This document shows positions 15,757 through 23,597 of a stretch of DNA of 34,023 bases, piece after piece. A model generated the notes under the pieces. The model worked only from the letters and a program-made list of their open reading frames with translations. It was not told where the DNA came from and ran no database searches. The DNA lies in the NCBI GenBank assembly GCA_030601755.1, contig JAUWBF010000038.1, positions 1 to 34,023 of the forward strand. The letters run 5' to 3'. The first letter of the stretch is position 1, and the number at the start of each line of letters is the position of its first letter. Origin of the DNA: Verrucomicrobiota bacterium. Lineage in GTDB: Bacteria > Verrucomicrobiota > Verrucomicrobiia > Opitutales > Opitutaceae. The position numbers and the translations under genes are program-made.

Positions 15757-16644
15757 ATGCAGCAGATCCAGCACATTCCCCTCGACGCGATCGACATCTA
15801 CGGCGGCACCCAGACCCGCGTGCAGACCAGCGAGGAGGCCATCGACAGCTACGCCGAGGAGATGGCCGCCGGCGCCGAGTTTCCGCCGATCACCGTCTTC
15901 TACGACGGCTCCACCTATTGGCTGGCCGACGGCTTTCACCGCTACCTCGCGACCAAGCGCAACCAGCAGATCGCCATCGCCGCCGACGTGCAGCCCGGCG
16001 GCCGCATCGACGCGCTCAAGCACGCCCTCGGCGCCAACGCCACCAACGGCGTGTATCGAAACAATCATGACAAGCGCAACGCCGTCGAGATCGCCCTCGG
16101 CGAGTGGACCGACCGCTCCAACTCCTACATCGCCGACATCTGCAAGGTCTCCGTCGAACTCGTGCGCTCGCGCCGCAACGGCCTCGAGCAATCCGGCCGC
16201 ATCGCCAAGCCCCAGCGCGTGACCGGCCGCGACGGCAAGCAATACCCCTCGCAGATCGAGCGCGAGGCCGAGGGCGGCGAACCCGACTCCGTCAAAGCCA
16301 TCCAGCGCACCGGCGGAGGCGGCGGCGCCGGTGAGGGCGGCGGTGGTGGTGGCGGCGGTGGCGGCCGCAAGGGCAAGGGCGACGGCGGCGCCTTCGGCGG
16401 CTCCAGCATGGAGCTCGAGCGCGACGCGCGAAAGATGATCCACACCGGCGAGATCAACCCCTTCGAGCTGCCCACGCTGATGAGCGCCAACGCCCACGAC
16501 TACGCCATCACGGTCATCAACCTGCTCGGCACCATGAAGCCCTCCGACCCGCTGCGTCGCGAGGGACTCCTGCGCATCCGCGACTGGATCGACAAGGCCC
16601 TCGTCGGCGTCGTCGAACGCGCCGAGCCCATGGAGCCCGTCTGA
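15757..16644 (+). CDS. ParB/sulfiredoxin-fold N-terminal domain protein with poly-Gly linker
   Basis: This 295-aa protein begins with a ParB-like domain: 'IPLDAIDIYGGTQTR' (7-21), 'ITVFYDGSTYWLADGFHRYLA' (45-65, the GxHR box). A region with helix-turn-helix character follows ('YIADICKVSVELVRSRRNGLE', about 124-144). Residues 186-203 are almost pure glycine, then comes a basic stretch (RKGKGDG). The C-terminal 80 residues form a separate helical domain. No parA lies beside it, so it is not the segregation ParB. Related stand-alone proteins occur in phage and mobile DNA as well as chromosomes. The function is unknown. It is divergent from the VOC gene and ends 4 bp before the converging SHD1 gene. 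Confidence 0.85.
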   Translation: MQQIQHIPLDAIDIYGGTQTRVQTSEEAIDSYAEEMAAGAEFPPITVFYDGSTYWLADGFHRYLATKRNQQIAIAADVQPGGRIDALKHALGANATNGVYRNNHDKRNAVEIALGEWTDRSNSYIADICKVSVELVRSRRNGLEQSGRIAKPQRVTGRDGKQYPSQIEREAEGGEPDSVKAIQRTGGGGGAGEGGGGGGGGGGRKGKGDGGAFGGSSMELERDARKMIHTGEINPFELPTLMSANAHDYAITVINLLGTMKPSDPLRREGLLRIRDWIDKALVGVVERAEPMEPV

Positions 16645-16648
16645 GGCT

Positions 16649-18493
16649 TCAACGCCCGGCTGGCGTGGCGTCGGGGTCCCGCCAGTGCGTCTCCACGATT
16701 TTGAAGAGCTCCTCGCGACTGGTCCGGTCCGGCACGTGCCGGTAGTAAAACCGCAGGAAGTGACGGTCCAGCGGGCTCAGATCGCCTCGGGCCCCGCCGG
16801 GCTCGAAGGCGGTGTCCTTGAACACGTCGCTTTCCCCGCGGATACCAAACGCCCTGGCCATCTGGTTGATCGTCTCGAACCGGGTGCGGTCCGGGTCCTC
16901 CGCCTGCGTGTGCACATAAACAATCATCTTTTCCAGCGTGCCGCGCCGGCCATACCAAAAGCGGTAGGATGAGGAGCGCAGCGGCGCGGTGTGCGGGTCC
17001 AGCTTTTGCCTGCATTCGTTCAGGAATGTCAGGTCGCCCGTGCAAACGATCAACGTGGCGTTCGGGGCGGGCTGGTCGTCCATGCCCGTTGCCGCCAGAA
17101 AGTCGTCGAACACGCCGGCCGCGGTCGTTTCGGCCGATTTGTTCTGCGCATGGACGACGAGCAGGGGGCGGGATTGCCAGCGGATCGTTTGGGGCGCGCC
17201 GGATTGCGAGCTGAACGCGACGTCGCGCACGAAGCGTTTCGCCGCCAGGACCTCGTTGTCGGTGACCTCGCGTGGCGGCAGCGGGAGCGACGGGCGCTTT
17301 GAACGCAGGTTCGCATGAGAGCGCAGCTGCGCGACCGTCTCGCGGTCCAAGGCATGGACCTTGTCCAAGCCGACGGTGAAGAGCCGGTCGTCGCTGGCGC
17401 GGGCAATGGTCATCCGGTCGGCTTCCAGCGAGACGAGCAGGGCTTCGAAGGGTTGTCCGCGCGTGTCGTGCAACGTGAACGCATGGGGAGCGATCGGAAC
17501 GAGGGTGGTTGACGGGGCGGCGGTGGTCGGTGCCGACGCGGATATGGGCGGGTCTATGTTGGGAGTTGCGGGAAACGGCGCGACTGCTCCGCCGAGCGCG
17601 GTGCGCTTCGGTTGATCTTCAAACGGACGGCCTTCCCGGTCGCACAGGAAAACACGGGGCGGTTTCTTGGCTCCAAGATCGGGGTCCATGAACGCGGGCC
17701 CCGGCCAGTAGGCGGGCAACGTTGCGCGCACTTCGTCACGCCAGCCTTGGGTGGTTTCCGGCGAGGAGCGGCCGAGCAGCGAATGAAAAACCCCGCCGTT
17801 GCCGGCGGCTTCCCTGGAGACGATCTTGTCGTAGGCGCTCCGGGCGGTCTCGAGGTCGCGCATCAGGCTGGCGCGCCGAATGACCGCCGCGCCCGCCGGC
17901 AGGGTGCGCGCGACGGCGAGATCGGAGCCGGAGGGTGGCGGGTAGCGGTCGGTGCCGTGGGGCCCGATGCGCAGAATGACCGTGTCGTCGGGCAGCGCCG
18001 GTTTGGCCTCGAGGGGAACCTTGCGGATCAGCTCCACGTCCCAGCCGAGGTCGTAGACGATGGCGAACCGCCGGGCGCGGGACCAGGTCTCGGGCGGGAC
18101 ATCCATCAACGCGCTGCCGGAGGGATTGAGCAGGGTGAAGTTTTCCCGCAGCAGCTTGAGGAACGCGGTGTCCGGCAACGGTGTCACCGCCTCGATGATG
18201 GCGGCGCGGTTTTCCGTCAGAAATCGTTGGTCCAGCGTCGAGAGCCGTTCGAAGGGTATGGTGAAGGCCGTGCCGTCGGTCCGGCGCACGGTGACCATGC
18301 GTTCGTCGAGGGCCGTGATGGTCGCGACCAGCGTGCGGCCTTCGCTATCCGTGAAGGTGCGCGGCTCGGCAATGCCGGCGAGACCGGCCGCGAAGGCCGG
18401 TTGCGCCAATGTCGCCAACAACGCGGCGCCCGCCGTGAACAGAAGGACGGCAATGCGTCGGCCGCCACGACCGGGTTTAGCGATGGTCGCCAT
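16649..18493 (-). CDS. Exported protein with two SHD1-like repeats and a DUF2927-like C-terminus
   Basis: This 614-aa protein has a signal peptide (residues 1-36; basic KPGRGGRR, hydrophobic core, cleavage near AFA). Two SHD1-like beta repeats follow: 'RTFTDSEGRTLVATITALDE' (45-64, repeat to about 95) and 'HAFTLHDTRGQPFEALLVSL' (337-356, repeat to about 392). The C-terminal 180 residues ('IRWQSRPLLVVH', 'ETINQMARAFGIRGESDVFKD', 'LSPLDRHFLRFYYRHVPD') resemble DUF2927, a domain of unknown function; this match is from memory. SHD1-like domains are frequent in secreted proteins of Planctomycetes and Verrucomicrobia. The start overlaps the upstream 61-aa gene by 17 bp, which supports the ATG at 18493 over the longer frame. 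Confidence 0.82.
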   Translation of the reverse strand: MATIAKPGRGGRRIAVLLFTAGAALLATLAQPAFAAGLAGIAEPRTFTDSEGRTLVATITALDERMVTVRRTDGTAFTIPFERLSTLDQRFLTENRAAIIEAVTPLPDTAFLKLLRENFTLLNPSGSALMDVPPETWSRARRFAIVYDLGWDVELIRKVPLEAKPALPDDTVILRIGPHGTDRYPPPSGSDLAVARTLPAGAAVIRRASLMRDLETARSAYDKIVSREAAGNGGVFHSLLGRSSPETTQGWRDEVRATLPAYWPGPAFMDPDLGAKKPPRVFLCDREGRPFEDQPKRTALGGAVAPFPATPNIDPPISASAPTTAAPSTTLVPIAPHAFTLHDTRGQPFEALLVSLEADRMTIARASDDRLFTVGLDKVHALDRETVAQLRSHANLRSKRPSLPLPPREVTDNEVLAAKRFVRDVAFSSQSGAPQTIRWQSRPLLVVHAQNKSAETTAAGVFDDFLAATGMDDQPAPNATLIVCTGDLTFLNECRQKLDPHTAPLRSSSYRFWYGRRGTLEKMIVYVHTQAEDPDRTRFETINQMARAFGIRGESDVFKDTAFEPGGARGDLSPLDRHFLRFYYRHVPDRTSREELFKIVETHWRDPDATPAGR

Positions 18494-18662
18494 GGCTGTC
18501 GCGCCGGGTGCCGTCGAGGGCGATGGCCTTGATGTCGCGGGCGATCTCCAGCAGGTGGCGGGCGGTTTCCTCCTGGGCGGTGGCCATGCGGCCGAGGAGC
18601 ATGAGCACGTAGATGACGACCGCGACCAGCGCGGCGAAATAAAGAAAGGCAAAGAGGGCCAT
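18477..18662 (-). CDS. Small single-pass membrane protein (61 aa)
   Basis: There is one hydrophobic helix (MALFAFLYFAALVAVVIYVLMLLG, residues 1-24), followed by a charged cytoplasmic helix with 'ETARHLLEIARDIKAIALDG' of coiled-coil character. The 3' end overlaps the start of the SHD1-like gene by 17 bp, and it follows the TPR-like gene by 78 bp. This implies a three-gene operon. No family is recognised. Coding potential is supported by the overlap and the sensible amphipathic protein. Confidence 0.7.
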   Translation of the reverse strand: MALFAFLYFAALVAVVIYVLMLLGRMATAQEETARHLLEIARDIKAIALDGTRRDSHGDHR

Positions 18663-18740
18663 GGGGGCGAGGTGGTGGGTTGAGGGATGTGGTCGAAAAA
18701 GGATGTTTGCGAAAAGCCGGCGACGTTCGCGGCCGGCGGG

Positions 18741-21176
18741 TCACTCCTTGCCGATCAAGCGGTCGGCGGAGCCGGGCGCCCAGGTGCCGTCGGGCTTGCG
18801 CAGGTCGAGGTTCACGCCGACCGATTCGTATTTGGCGGCCGGATACACCTGGATCTCGACCGGGCGCGCGGTCTGGCCGGGCTCGAAGGCGATGTCGGGA
18901 AAGCCGTCGCGGTCCCGGTCGTCGAAGAGCACGTCGCCGATGCCGCGGAAGTCGCCGTCGCCGGTCGCGTCGACCGCGATGACGCGTGCGGTCTCCGCGT
19001 CCACGAGCTCCACGCGGCAGGGGGCCGAGGCGACGACGCGGAGGTTGAGCGGCTGGTCGTGCCGGCCCGCGGGGCGCACCACATAGTGATGCAGGGGCAC
19101 GGCGTAGAAGGGGTTTCCCAAGGCGAGGTTGGCGTCGACCACGGCGATGTCGGGCTCGCCGCCGCCGTGAGTGTAGCGCCACCACGCCGCCTGCGGCTCG
19201 CCCTCGGCCTCCCAGGTGAGCTGCACGTTGCCGGTGGCGTCGCGCACCGCCTCGGTCGAGAGGAACACCGTCGCCTGGTCCAGCGGTTGGAGGACGACGA
19301 GCTGGCGGACTTCCTGCCGGCCCGTCGCGCGTTTCTGGGTGACGTCCCAGCGCAGCCGAGCGTCGTCCCACGCGGCCTCGAGCGAGGTGCCGCGCGCGGT
19401 CAGAATACCGCTGACCGGGATGTCTCCGGGGTTGGTCACGGTGAAGCGTCCGCGGGCCGTCCAGTCGCCGGCGACGCGGGTCGTCAGCTCGACTGGTTGC
19501 AGGTCGCTCACGCCGGAGGTTTGGGAGTGCCGCTCTGGTTGCCGGGGGTTTTGCACAGTGACCGGACCGCGGGCGACGGACGCGGAGCCTCGTGTCGTGA
19601 TGGTTCGGACGGGGGCGAAGATGTCATCTGACGTGGCATTGACCACACCGGGCTGGGAGATCGTGGGAAACATCGCCGCCAACGCGGTCGACTCGCGTTC
19701 GATGACGGTGCGTTGCCAGGCCTGCGGGAAGCGCCGCAGCCGGGCCGATGCCTCCGAGAGCATTCGCGAGGCCTCGGCGGTTTGTCCGGTCATGCGGAGC
19801 AGACGCGCGTATTGCACATAGGCCGCGGTCTCGCTGCGCAGGCCGCCCATCTGCCGATGAAGTGTCACGGCCTCGAACAAATCGTCCTTCACGCCCTCGA
19901 CGGAGCCGGTGTCGAGCCGCAGTTCGGCTCGTGTGACCAAGAGCTCCGCCAGCAGCGACGGGGTGTCGATGGTGCGCGCTTCGTCGATCGACGCGTCGAT
20001 GATCGACATGCCGGTATCGAGTGCGCCGATGAATGCGTGCATGCGGGCGAGTTGTCCGCGGCCGCCGAGCCAGGACTCTTTGGAAAGCCGTTTGGCAAGG
20101 TTGTCCAGACCCGCCTCCGCCTCGGCGAATTGTGCGGCGGGATCGGCACCCAGCCGCAGGCGCAGCCAGGCCAGCCGCACGCGTCCCCTGTGCATCAAGA
20201 CCTGCGTCTCAGTCTTGGGGTCGCCGGAGATGGCGACCATCCTCGCCAACGCTTCCTCCTGGTCCCGGTCGCGGCCCGCGGCGTCGTGGATAGCGGCCAT
20301 GAGTCTGAGTATCTCTGCGTGGCGGCGGATTTCGCGGGGGATCTCGGTGCCGTTGAGGCGTCGATCCAGTTTTTCGGCCAAGGCCAGGGCGCCGGCGTCA
20401 TCCCCGGCCTCGAAGCGCAGGGAGACCTCGGCGGCGTAGTAATTGCCGATGAACTCCAGCGGCACGGACTTGAGTTCCTCGTCGGTGAAATCGACCAGCA
20501 GGCCCTCCACCGGCGCTCCGGTCGATTTGGCGAGGTTTTGCATGGCCGAATTTTCCAACGCGCGGTGCAGGCGCAGCGCCTCTCCCAGCAGCCCGAGGCT
20601 GCGGTAGCTTTGAAAGAGATTCGACAACAGCATCATGTAGCCGCCTCCACCGCGGTAGGGGCCGTTCATCTCCATCATGCGGCGCGACTGCTCGAAAAAG
20701 TAGGTGCTCTGCAGCAGTTCTCCCTGGTCGCCCCAGACCTGTCCGAGCTTCCAGTAGGCGAGCCCCAGCCAGCGAGTGCTCTGCAACTCCCAGCCGAGGG
20801 CCTCGATGTTTTTGAACAACCGCATGCCTTCCGCGCGGTCGTGTTTGCCGTGATAGACGCGGCTGGCGTCGTTGTGCAGCGCCCACATTTCCTTTTCCTT
20901 CGCCTGCGAGAGGAAGCGGCCGGCGCGGGTTTGAAACCAGGCGGCCTGTTCGTTTTTCCGGCTTCGCTCGGTCAACTCTTCGAGGAAGAGGGCGCGCTCG
21001 GCGCCGCCATCCGTGGTTTCGGAACGTCTGGCCGACTCTGCTCTGAACAGGGCAATCCACTGTGCGTCCGTGATCGCGGGCTGTTCGGCGATGGCATGCA
21101 GTGCCGTCGACAGGATCACCAGACATACCGTTCCCCAACGTCCGGCGTGCGGCCTTCGGCACAAGAAACGACTCAT
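18741..21176 (-). CDS. Large exported TPR-like repeat protein with Ig-like C-terminal region
   Basis: This 811-aa exported protein has a signal peptide (residues 1-30, RRPHAGRWGTVCLVILSTALHAIA). From about 31 to 510 it is all-helical with TPR-like spacing (for example 'LGLAYWKLGQVWGDQGELLQSTYFFEQSRR', 'YVQYARLLRMTGQTAEASRMLSEASARL'). The C-terminal 280 residues are beta-rich and include a Ca-binding-like 'DRDRDGFPD' motif. It is probably a scaffold in the periplasm or at the cell surface. The ATG at 21176 is preceded by AAGGGT and places the signal peptide correctly, so it is preferred to an in-frame ATG at 21203 and a farther start at 21305. It is first in a probable operon with the 61-aa and SHD1-like genes. 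Confidence 0.82.
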   Translation of the reverse strand: MSRFLCRRPHAGRWGTVCLVILSTALHAIAEQPAITDAQWIALFRAESARRSETTDGGAERALFLEELTERSRKNEQAAWFQTRAGRFLSQAKEKEMWALHNDASRVYHGKHDRAEGMRLFKNIEALGWELQSTRWLGLAYWKLGQVWGDQGELLQSTYFFEQSRRMMEMNGPYRGGGGYMMLLSNLFQSYRSLGLLGEALRLHRALENSAMQNLAKSTGAPVEGLLVDFTDEELKSVPLEFIGNYYAAEVSLRFEAGDDAGALALAEKLDRRLNGTEIPREIRRHAEILRLMAAIHDAAGRDRDQEEALARMVAISGDPKTETQVLMHRGRVRLAWLRLRLGADPAAQFAEAEAGLDNLAKRLSKESWLGGRGQLARMHAFIGALDTGMSIIDASIDEARTIDTPSLLAELLVTRAELRLDTGSVEGVKDDLFEAVTLHRQMGGLRSETAAYVQYARLLRMTGQTAEASRMLSEASARLRRFPQAWQRTVIERESTALAAMFPTISQPGVVNATSDDIFAPVRTITTRGSASVARGPVTVQNPRQPERHSQTSGVSDLQPVELTTRVAGDWTARGRFTVTNPGDIPVSGILTARGTSLEAAWDDARLRWDVTQKRATGRQEVRQLVVLQPLDQATVFLSTEAVRDATGNVQLTWEAEGEPQAAWWRYTHGGGEPDIAVVDANLALGNPFYAVPLHHYVVRPAGRHDQPLNLRVVASAPCRVELVDAETARVIAVDATGDGDFRGIGDVLFDDRDRDGFPDIAFEPGQTARPVEIQVYPAAKYESVGVNLDLRKPDGTWAPGSADRLIGKE

Positions 21177-21388
21177 GGCACCCTTGGGTTTTGGCTCGGG
21201 CATTCGTTTGACCAAGCCAAGCAGTGGGGAACAGTCGGGAGAACGCATGGTGGGGAGCGACCGATCATGCGGGGGGGCGGAACACGTAACAAGCCGCGAA
21301 GACATTGCTTTACGTTTTTGGGTTTCGAATGCCTGACCATGGGCGCGGGTTTCGGGCGCACTCCGATGAACGTCTCGTGTTCAGCGGA

Positions 21389-21417
21389 TTGAACGTTTGC
21401 CGGCTCAAAACTATGTC
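21389..21417 (+). promoter_or_regulatory. Candidate promoter of the PEP-CTERM gene
   Basis: TTGAAC (21389-21394), a 17-bp spacer and TATGTC (21412-21417) lie about 75 bp upstream of the PEP-CTERM start. The match to consensus is partial. The rest of the 313-bp gap 21177-21489 holds no gene that I can support; it is the divergent promoter region shared with the TPR-like gene. Confidence 0.35.
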
Positions 21418-21489
21418 TGAGGCTTGCCTGATGAGTGAAACACCCTAGGGTTTTGGGCTCCCGCTTTTACCCCCAATACCCCATCCCCT

Positions 21490-22197
21490 ATGCTTTCACG
21501 CAACTTGCTGAGAGGCGCTGGCTTTTGCTTGGTCTCCTCATTCGCCTCCGCCGCCGTCATTCAAATCGATTTTGGCACCACCCAGACCGCCGGTTGGAAC
21601 AACGTCACCTCGGTGATGAGTGGTGTGACGATTGCCAACCTGACCGATACCGAGACGCAGTTGACCGGTATCCGGCTTGAAGTCACCGATCGCTTCAACG
21701 GGGTGAACAGCTCAGGCACGTCGAGCACGACCAGCGGGTTTCCTCAGAATGCGACGCGGGACTCATTCTACAGCACGGCGGCGGGAGTGAATTTCGGCTC
21801 CTACACCGAGGATGATGGCAACTCGACGATTGTCTTCAGCGGGCTCGACGCCAACTCCACCTACAGCTTCCGATTCTATGCATCTCGGGTGGGCAGCGAC
21901 GTCACGGACAATCGCGAAACCCGCTACGAAGTCATTGGAACGACGACCAACGTGGTGTTTCTCGATGCCGCCAAAAATATCACCAACAGCGTGGTGACCA
22001 GCGCGATCTCGGCCGATGCACAGGGCAAGATCACCCTGAATGTCTCGGCTGGTCCCAACAACACGAACGGCAGCGGTTTTTATTATCTCGGTTTTGTGGA
22101 GATCACCAGCGTCTCGACCATTCCGGAGCCCGCGACCTATGCGTCGTTGGCGGGGTTGATGGCCGCCGGACTGGCGGGGTGGCGTCGCCGTCGCTGA
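21490..22197 (+). CDS. PEP-CTERM sorting-domain exported protein
   Basis: This 235-aa protein has a signal peptide (residues 1-22, LLRGAGFCLVSSFASA). A beta-rich mature domain follows, opening 'VIQIDFGTTQTAGWNNVT', with Thr/Ser/Asn-rich strands like those of galactose-binding-like extracellular domains. The C-terminal sorting signal is complete: 'IPEPATYASLAGLMAAGLAGWRRRR', that is PEP, a hydrophobic helix and an Arg cluster. PEP-CTERM proteins are processed by an exosortase, which is not in this window. The mature role is unknown, perhaps extracellular matrix or carbohydrate binding. It is convergent with the next gene, with 1 bp between the stops. Confidence 0.93.
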   Translation: MLSRNLLRGAGFCLVSSFASAAVIQIDFGTTQTAGWNNVTSVMSGVTIANLTDTETQLTGIRLEVTDRFNGVNSSGTSSTTSGFPQNATRDSFYSTAAGVNFGSYTEDDGNSTIVFSGLDANSTYSFRFYASRVGSDVTDNRETRYEVIGTTTNVVFLDAAKNITNSVVTSAISADAQGKITLNVSAGPNNTNGSGFYYLGFVEITSVSTIPEPATYASLAGLMAAGLAGWRRRR

Positions 22198-22198
22198 T

Positions 22199-22582
22199 TC
22201 AGCGAACGGAACTCAGAGTGTGAAGCAGCAAGCCGGTCATCAAGGCCGGCCCCGCGCCGGCGAGCAGATGTGACAACGTCCTCCACTTGGGCCGCGTTAA
22301 CATAGCGACCGTCGCGCAGGCCATGGCGGTGATCGCGATGGCCAGAAGCGTCAGCCGGTTGTCGCCTCGCGAGGTGGCGATGAGCCAGATGAGCGTGGCG
22401 GCGCTTGTCTGTGTGCCGGCGATGGCCAGCCAAAACGCCGGAGTCTTGTTTTTAAACGCGCTGCCGATCAACCATGCGAGCATGGCCGCGGGGGCGGCAA
22501 AAATGCAGGCGATGGTGATCAGCTCGGGTATGGACGTGCCGCCGCAGGCCAGTGGTGGAATGGGGGTGAACAGGGACAGCAT
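22199..22582 (-). CDS. Small multi-pass membrane protein, unknown
   Basis: This 127-aa hydrophobic protein has about four predicted membrane helices: about 18-42 (IPELITIACIFAAPAAMLAWLIG), 49-69, 77-94 and 105-125. One Gly-Cys-rich loop (PPLACGGTSIPE) precedes the first. No family is recognised. The ATG at 22582 gives a complete first helix. It ends one base after the PEP-CTERM stop on the opposite strand. The neighbours give no functional clue. Confidence 0.7.
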   Translation of the reverse strand: MLSLFTPIPPLACGGTSIPELITIACIFAAPAAMLAWLIGSAFKNKTPAFWLAIAGTQTSAATLIWLIATSRGDNRLTLLAIAITAMACATVAMLTRPKWRTLSHLLAGAGPALMTGLLLHTLSSVR

Positions 22583-22661
22583 AGGCGATGGTGATCAGAG
22601 AGGGGTGTTGAGCGAGTCCGTGAACTCTGCGCGTGCCTTGTGAAGATCTGATGAAGGTTTT

Positions 22662-22703
22662 ATGAAAAAGCTCCGAATTGGCGGATCACTCCGGCCGTTC
22701 TAG
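22662..22703 (+). other. Possible 13-codon leader ORF before the gene at 22720
   Basis: ATG at 22662 with GAAGG upstream encodes MKKLRIGGSLRPF and stops (TAG 22701-22703) exactly where the next gene's AGGAGGTG ribosome-binding site starts (22702-22709). The arrangement resembles a coupled leader peptide. It is weak evidence and may be chance. Confidence 0.25.
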
Positions 22704-22719
22704 GAGGTGGGGCGGCGCG

Positions 22720-23106
22720 TTGACAAAGAGGCGTTGCATGGAGCTTGTTGGCGGCGTGACGGTTTCACCGGGAGTCTGGACGCGGTCTCTGATCGCGCTG
22801 TTCGTCGTCGTGCTGCTTGGCATGGCGCCGGTGGATATGCATGCGTCCGGAGTGCCGTCTCGTGCCGGCGAGCAAGTCTGGCACGGTCGGGATGATCGGT
22901 CGGCCTCGCATGAGTTCATTCAGGACTCGGGCGTGCTGTCGGCGAAGCCGGCGCATGTGGTCGCCAAGATGTCGTCCTGCCCGTTTCCGGGGGCGGAGTC
23001 ACTCGTGGCGGCGCGTGTGGTGGGCCTCGTTCTGCGCGTGGCCGTGCCTGTGGAGCCGTTGTTGGCGCGTTCGCCGTGGGTGGGCGTCGTCGAGCTGAGG
23101 ATTTGA
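22720..23106 (+). CDS. Small exported/membrane-anchored hypothetical protein
   Basis: This 128-aa frame is best started at TTG 22720, which has a strong AGGAGGTG 10 bases upstream and gives a basic N-terminus (TKRRC) before a hydrophobic segment (SLIALFVVVLLGMAPV). ATG at 22738 is the alternative. The hydrophobic segment is a signal peptide or anchor. The mature part contains 'MHASGVPSRAGEQVWHGRDD', one Cys in 'SSCPFPGAE', and ends in hydrophobic 'VVGLVLRVAVPVEPLLARSP'. No family is recognised. The gap that follows (23107-23281) shows no clear gene. Confidence 0.5.
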   Translation: MTKRRCMELVGGVTVSPGVWTRSLIALFVVVLLGMAPVDMHASGVPSRAGEQVWHGRDDRSASHEFIQDSGVLSAKPAHVVAKMSSCPFPGAESLVAARVVGLVLRVAVPVEPLLARSPWVGVVELRI

Positions 23107-23281
23107 GAGGGGGGATGAATCCGGACCATTCGGTTCCGGGCCTGACCGTGCGTGGTGTTCAACCCGCCGGCAGATAATCAATTCCTGCCGTGGCGGGCTT
23201 TTCCCGCCCGCGGGTTGTTTGTCTTTGCGCAGCCGCGTCACGTCGGCGCGTGCGCGCGTCTCAACCTCACTCTTCTTCAAA

Positions 23282-23482
23282 ATGAATTCTTCTTCCTCTT
23301 CAAATCGCGGTGGCGACCAGACGCCCGGCGACGATTACTGTCATGCGGTCTGGTTCTGCGTGGGTGGTGCGGGCCTGGGGCTCTGCGCCGCATTGCTGGC
23401 CGGGCCATGGCTGGCCAACACGGCGGTCGGCGGCGTCGTCGGTTACTTGATCGGCGCCTTGATCGACCGCTCGCGACGCTAG
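23282..23482 (+). CDS. Small Gly-rich membrane protein (66 aa)
   Basis: The N-terminus is a polar Ser/Asn stretch, followed by two close hydrophobic segments: 'AVWFCVGGAGLGLCAALLAG' (23-42) and 'TAVGGVVGYLIGALID' (48-63). These resemble a glycine-zipper hairpin. It ends in basic RSRR. The ATG at 23282 is preferred to the in-frame start at 23219, which adds an Arg-rich segment unlike the rest. The gene has its own excellent terminator immediately downstream, so it is a separate unit from the antiporter. The function is unknown. Confidence 0.65.
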   Translation: MNSSSSSNRGGDQTPGDDYCHAVWFCVGGAGLGLCAALLAGPWLANTAVGGVVGYLIGALIDRSRR

Positions 23483-23494
23483 GCGACATCGGCG

Positions 23495-23527
23495 ACCGGG
23501 GCGGGCTTCGGCCCGTCCCGGTTTTTT
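23495..23527 (+). terminator. Rho-independent terminator with TTCG tetraloop
   Basis: There is a 12-bp stem (23495-23506 with 23511-23522, one G-T wobble) closed by a TTCG tetraloop and followed by six Ts (23522-23527). It ends the 66-aa gene and lies 70 bp before the antiporter start. Confidence 0.92.
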
Positions 23528-23597
23528 GCCGACATTCCGGCGTGCCTGCCTTGCCGACGCAGGCTCCTCTTTTCACTCTCTCATCTTTCAAACGAAC

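Noticed and set aside
16306-16370. GGC/GGT-rich tract considered as a possible microsatellite or CRISPR-like repeat
   Set aside because: It is in frame as a glycine linker of the ParB-like gene; no regular spacer-repeat structure.
19713-21392. 559-aa plus-strand ORF opposite the TPR-like gene
   Set aside because: No signal peptide or motifs and antisense to a coherent exported protein with a ribosome-binding site.
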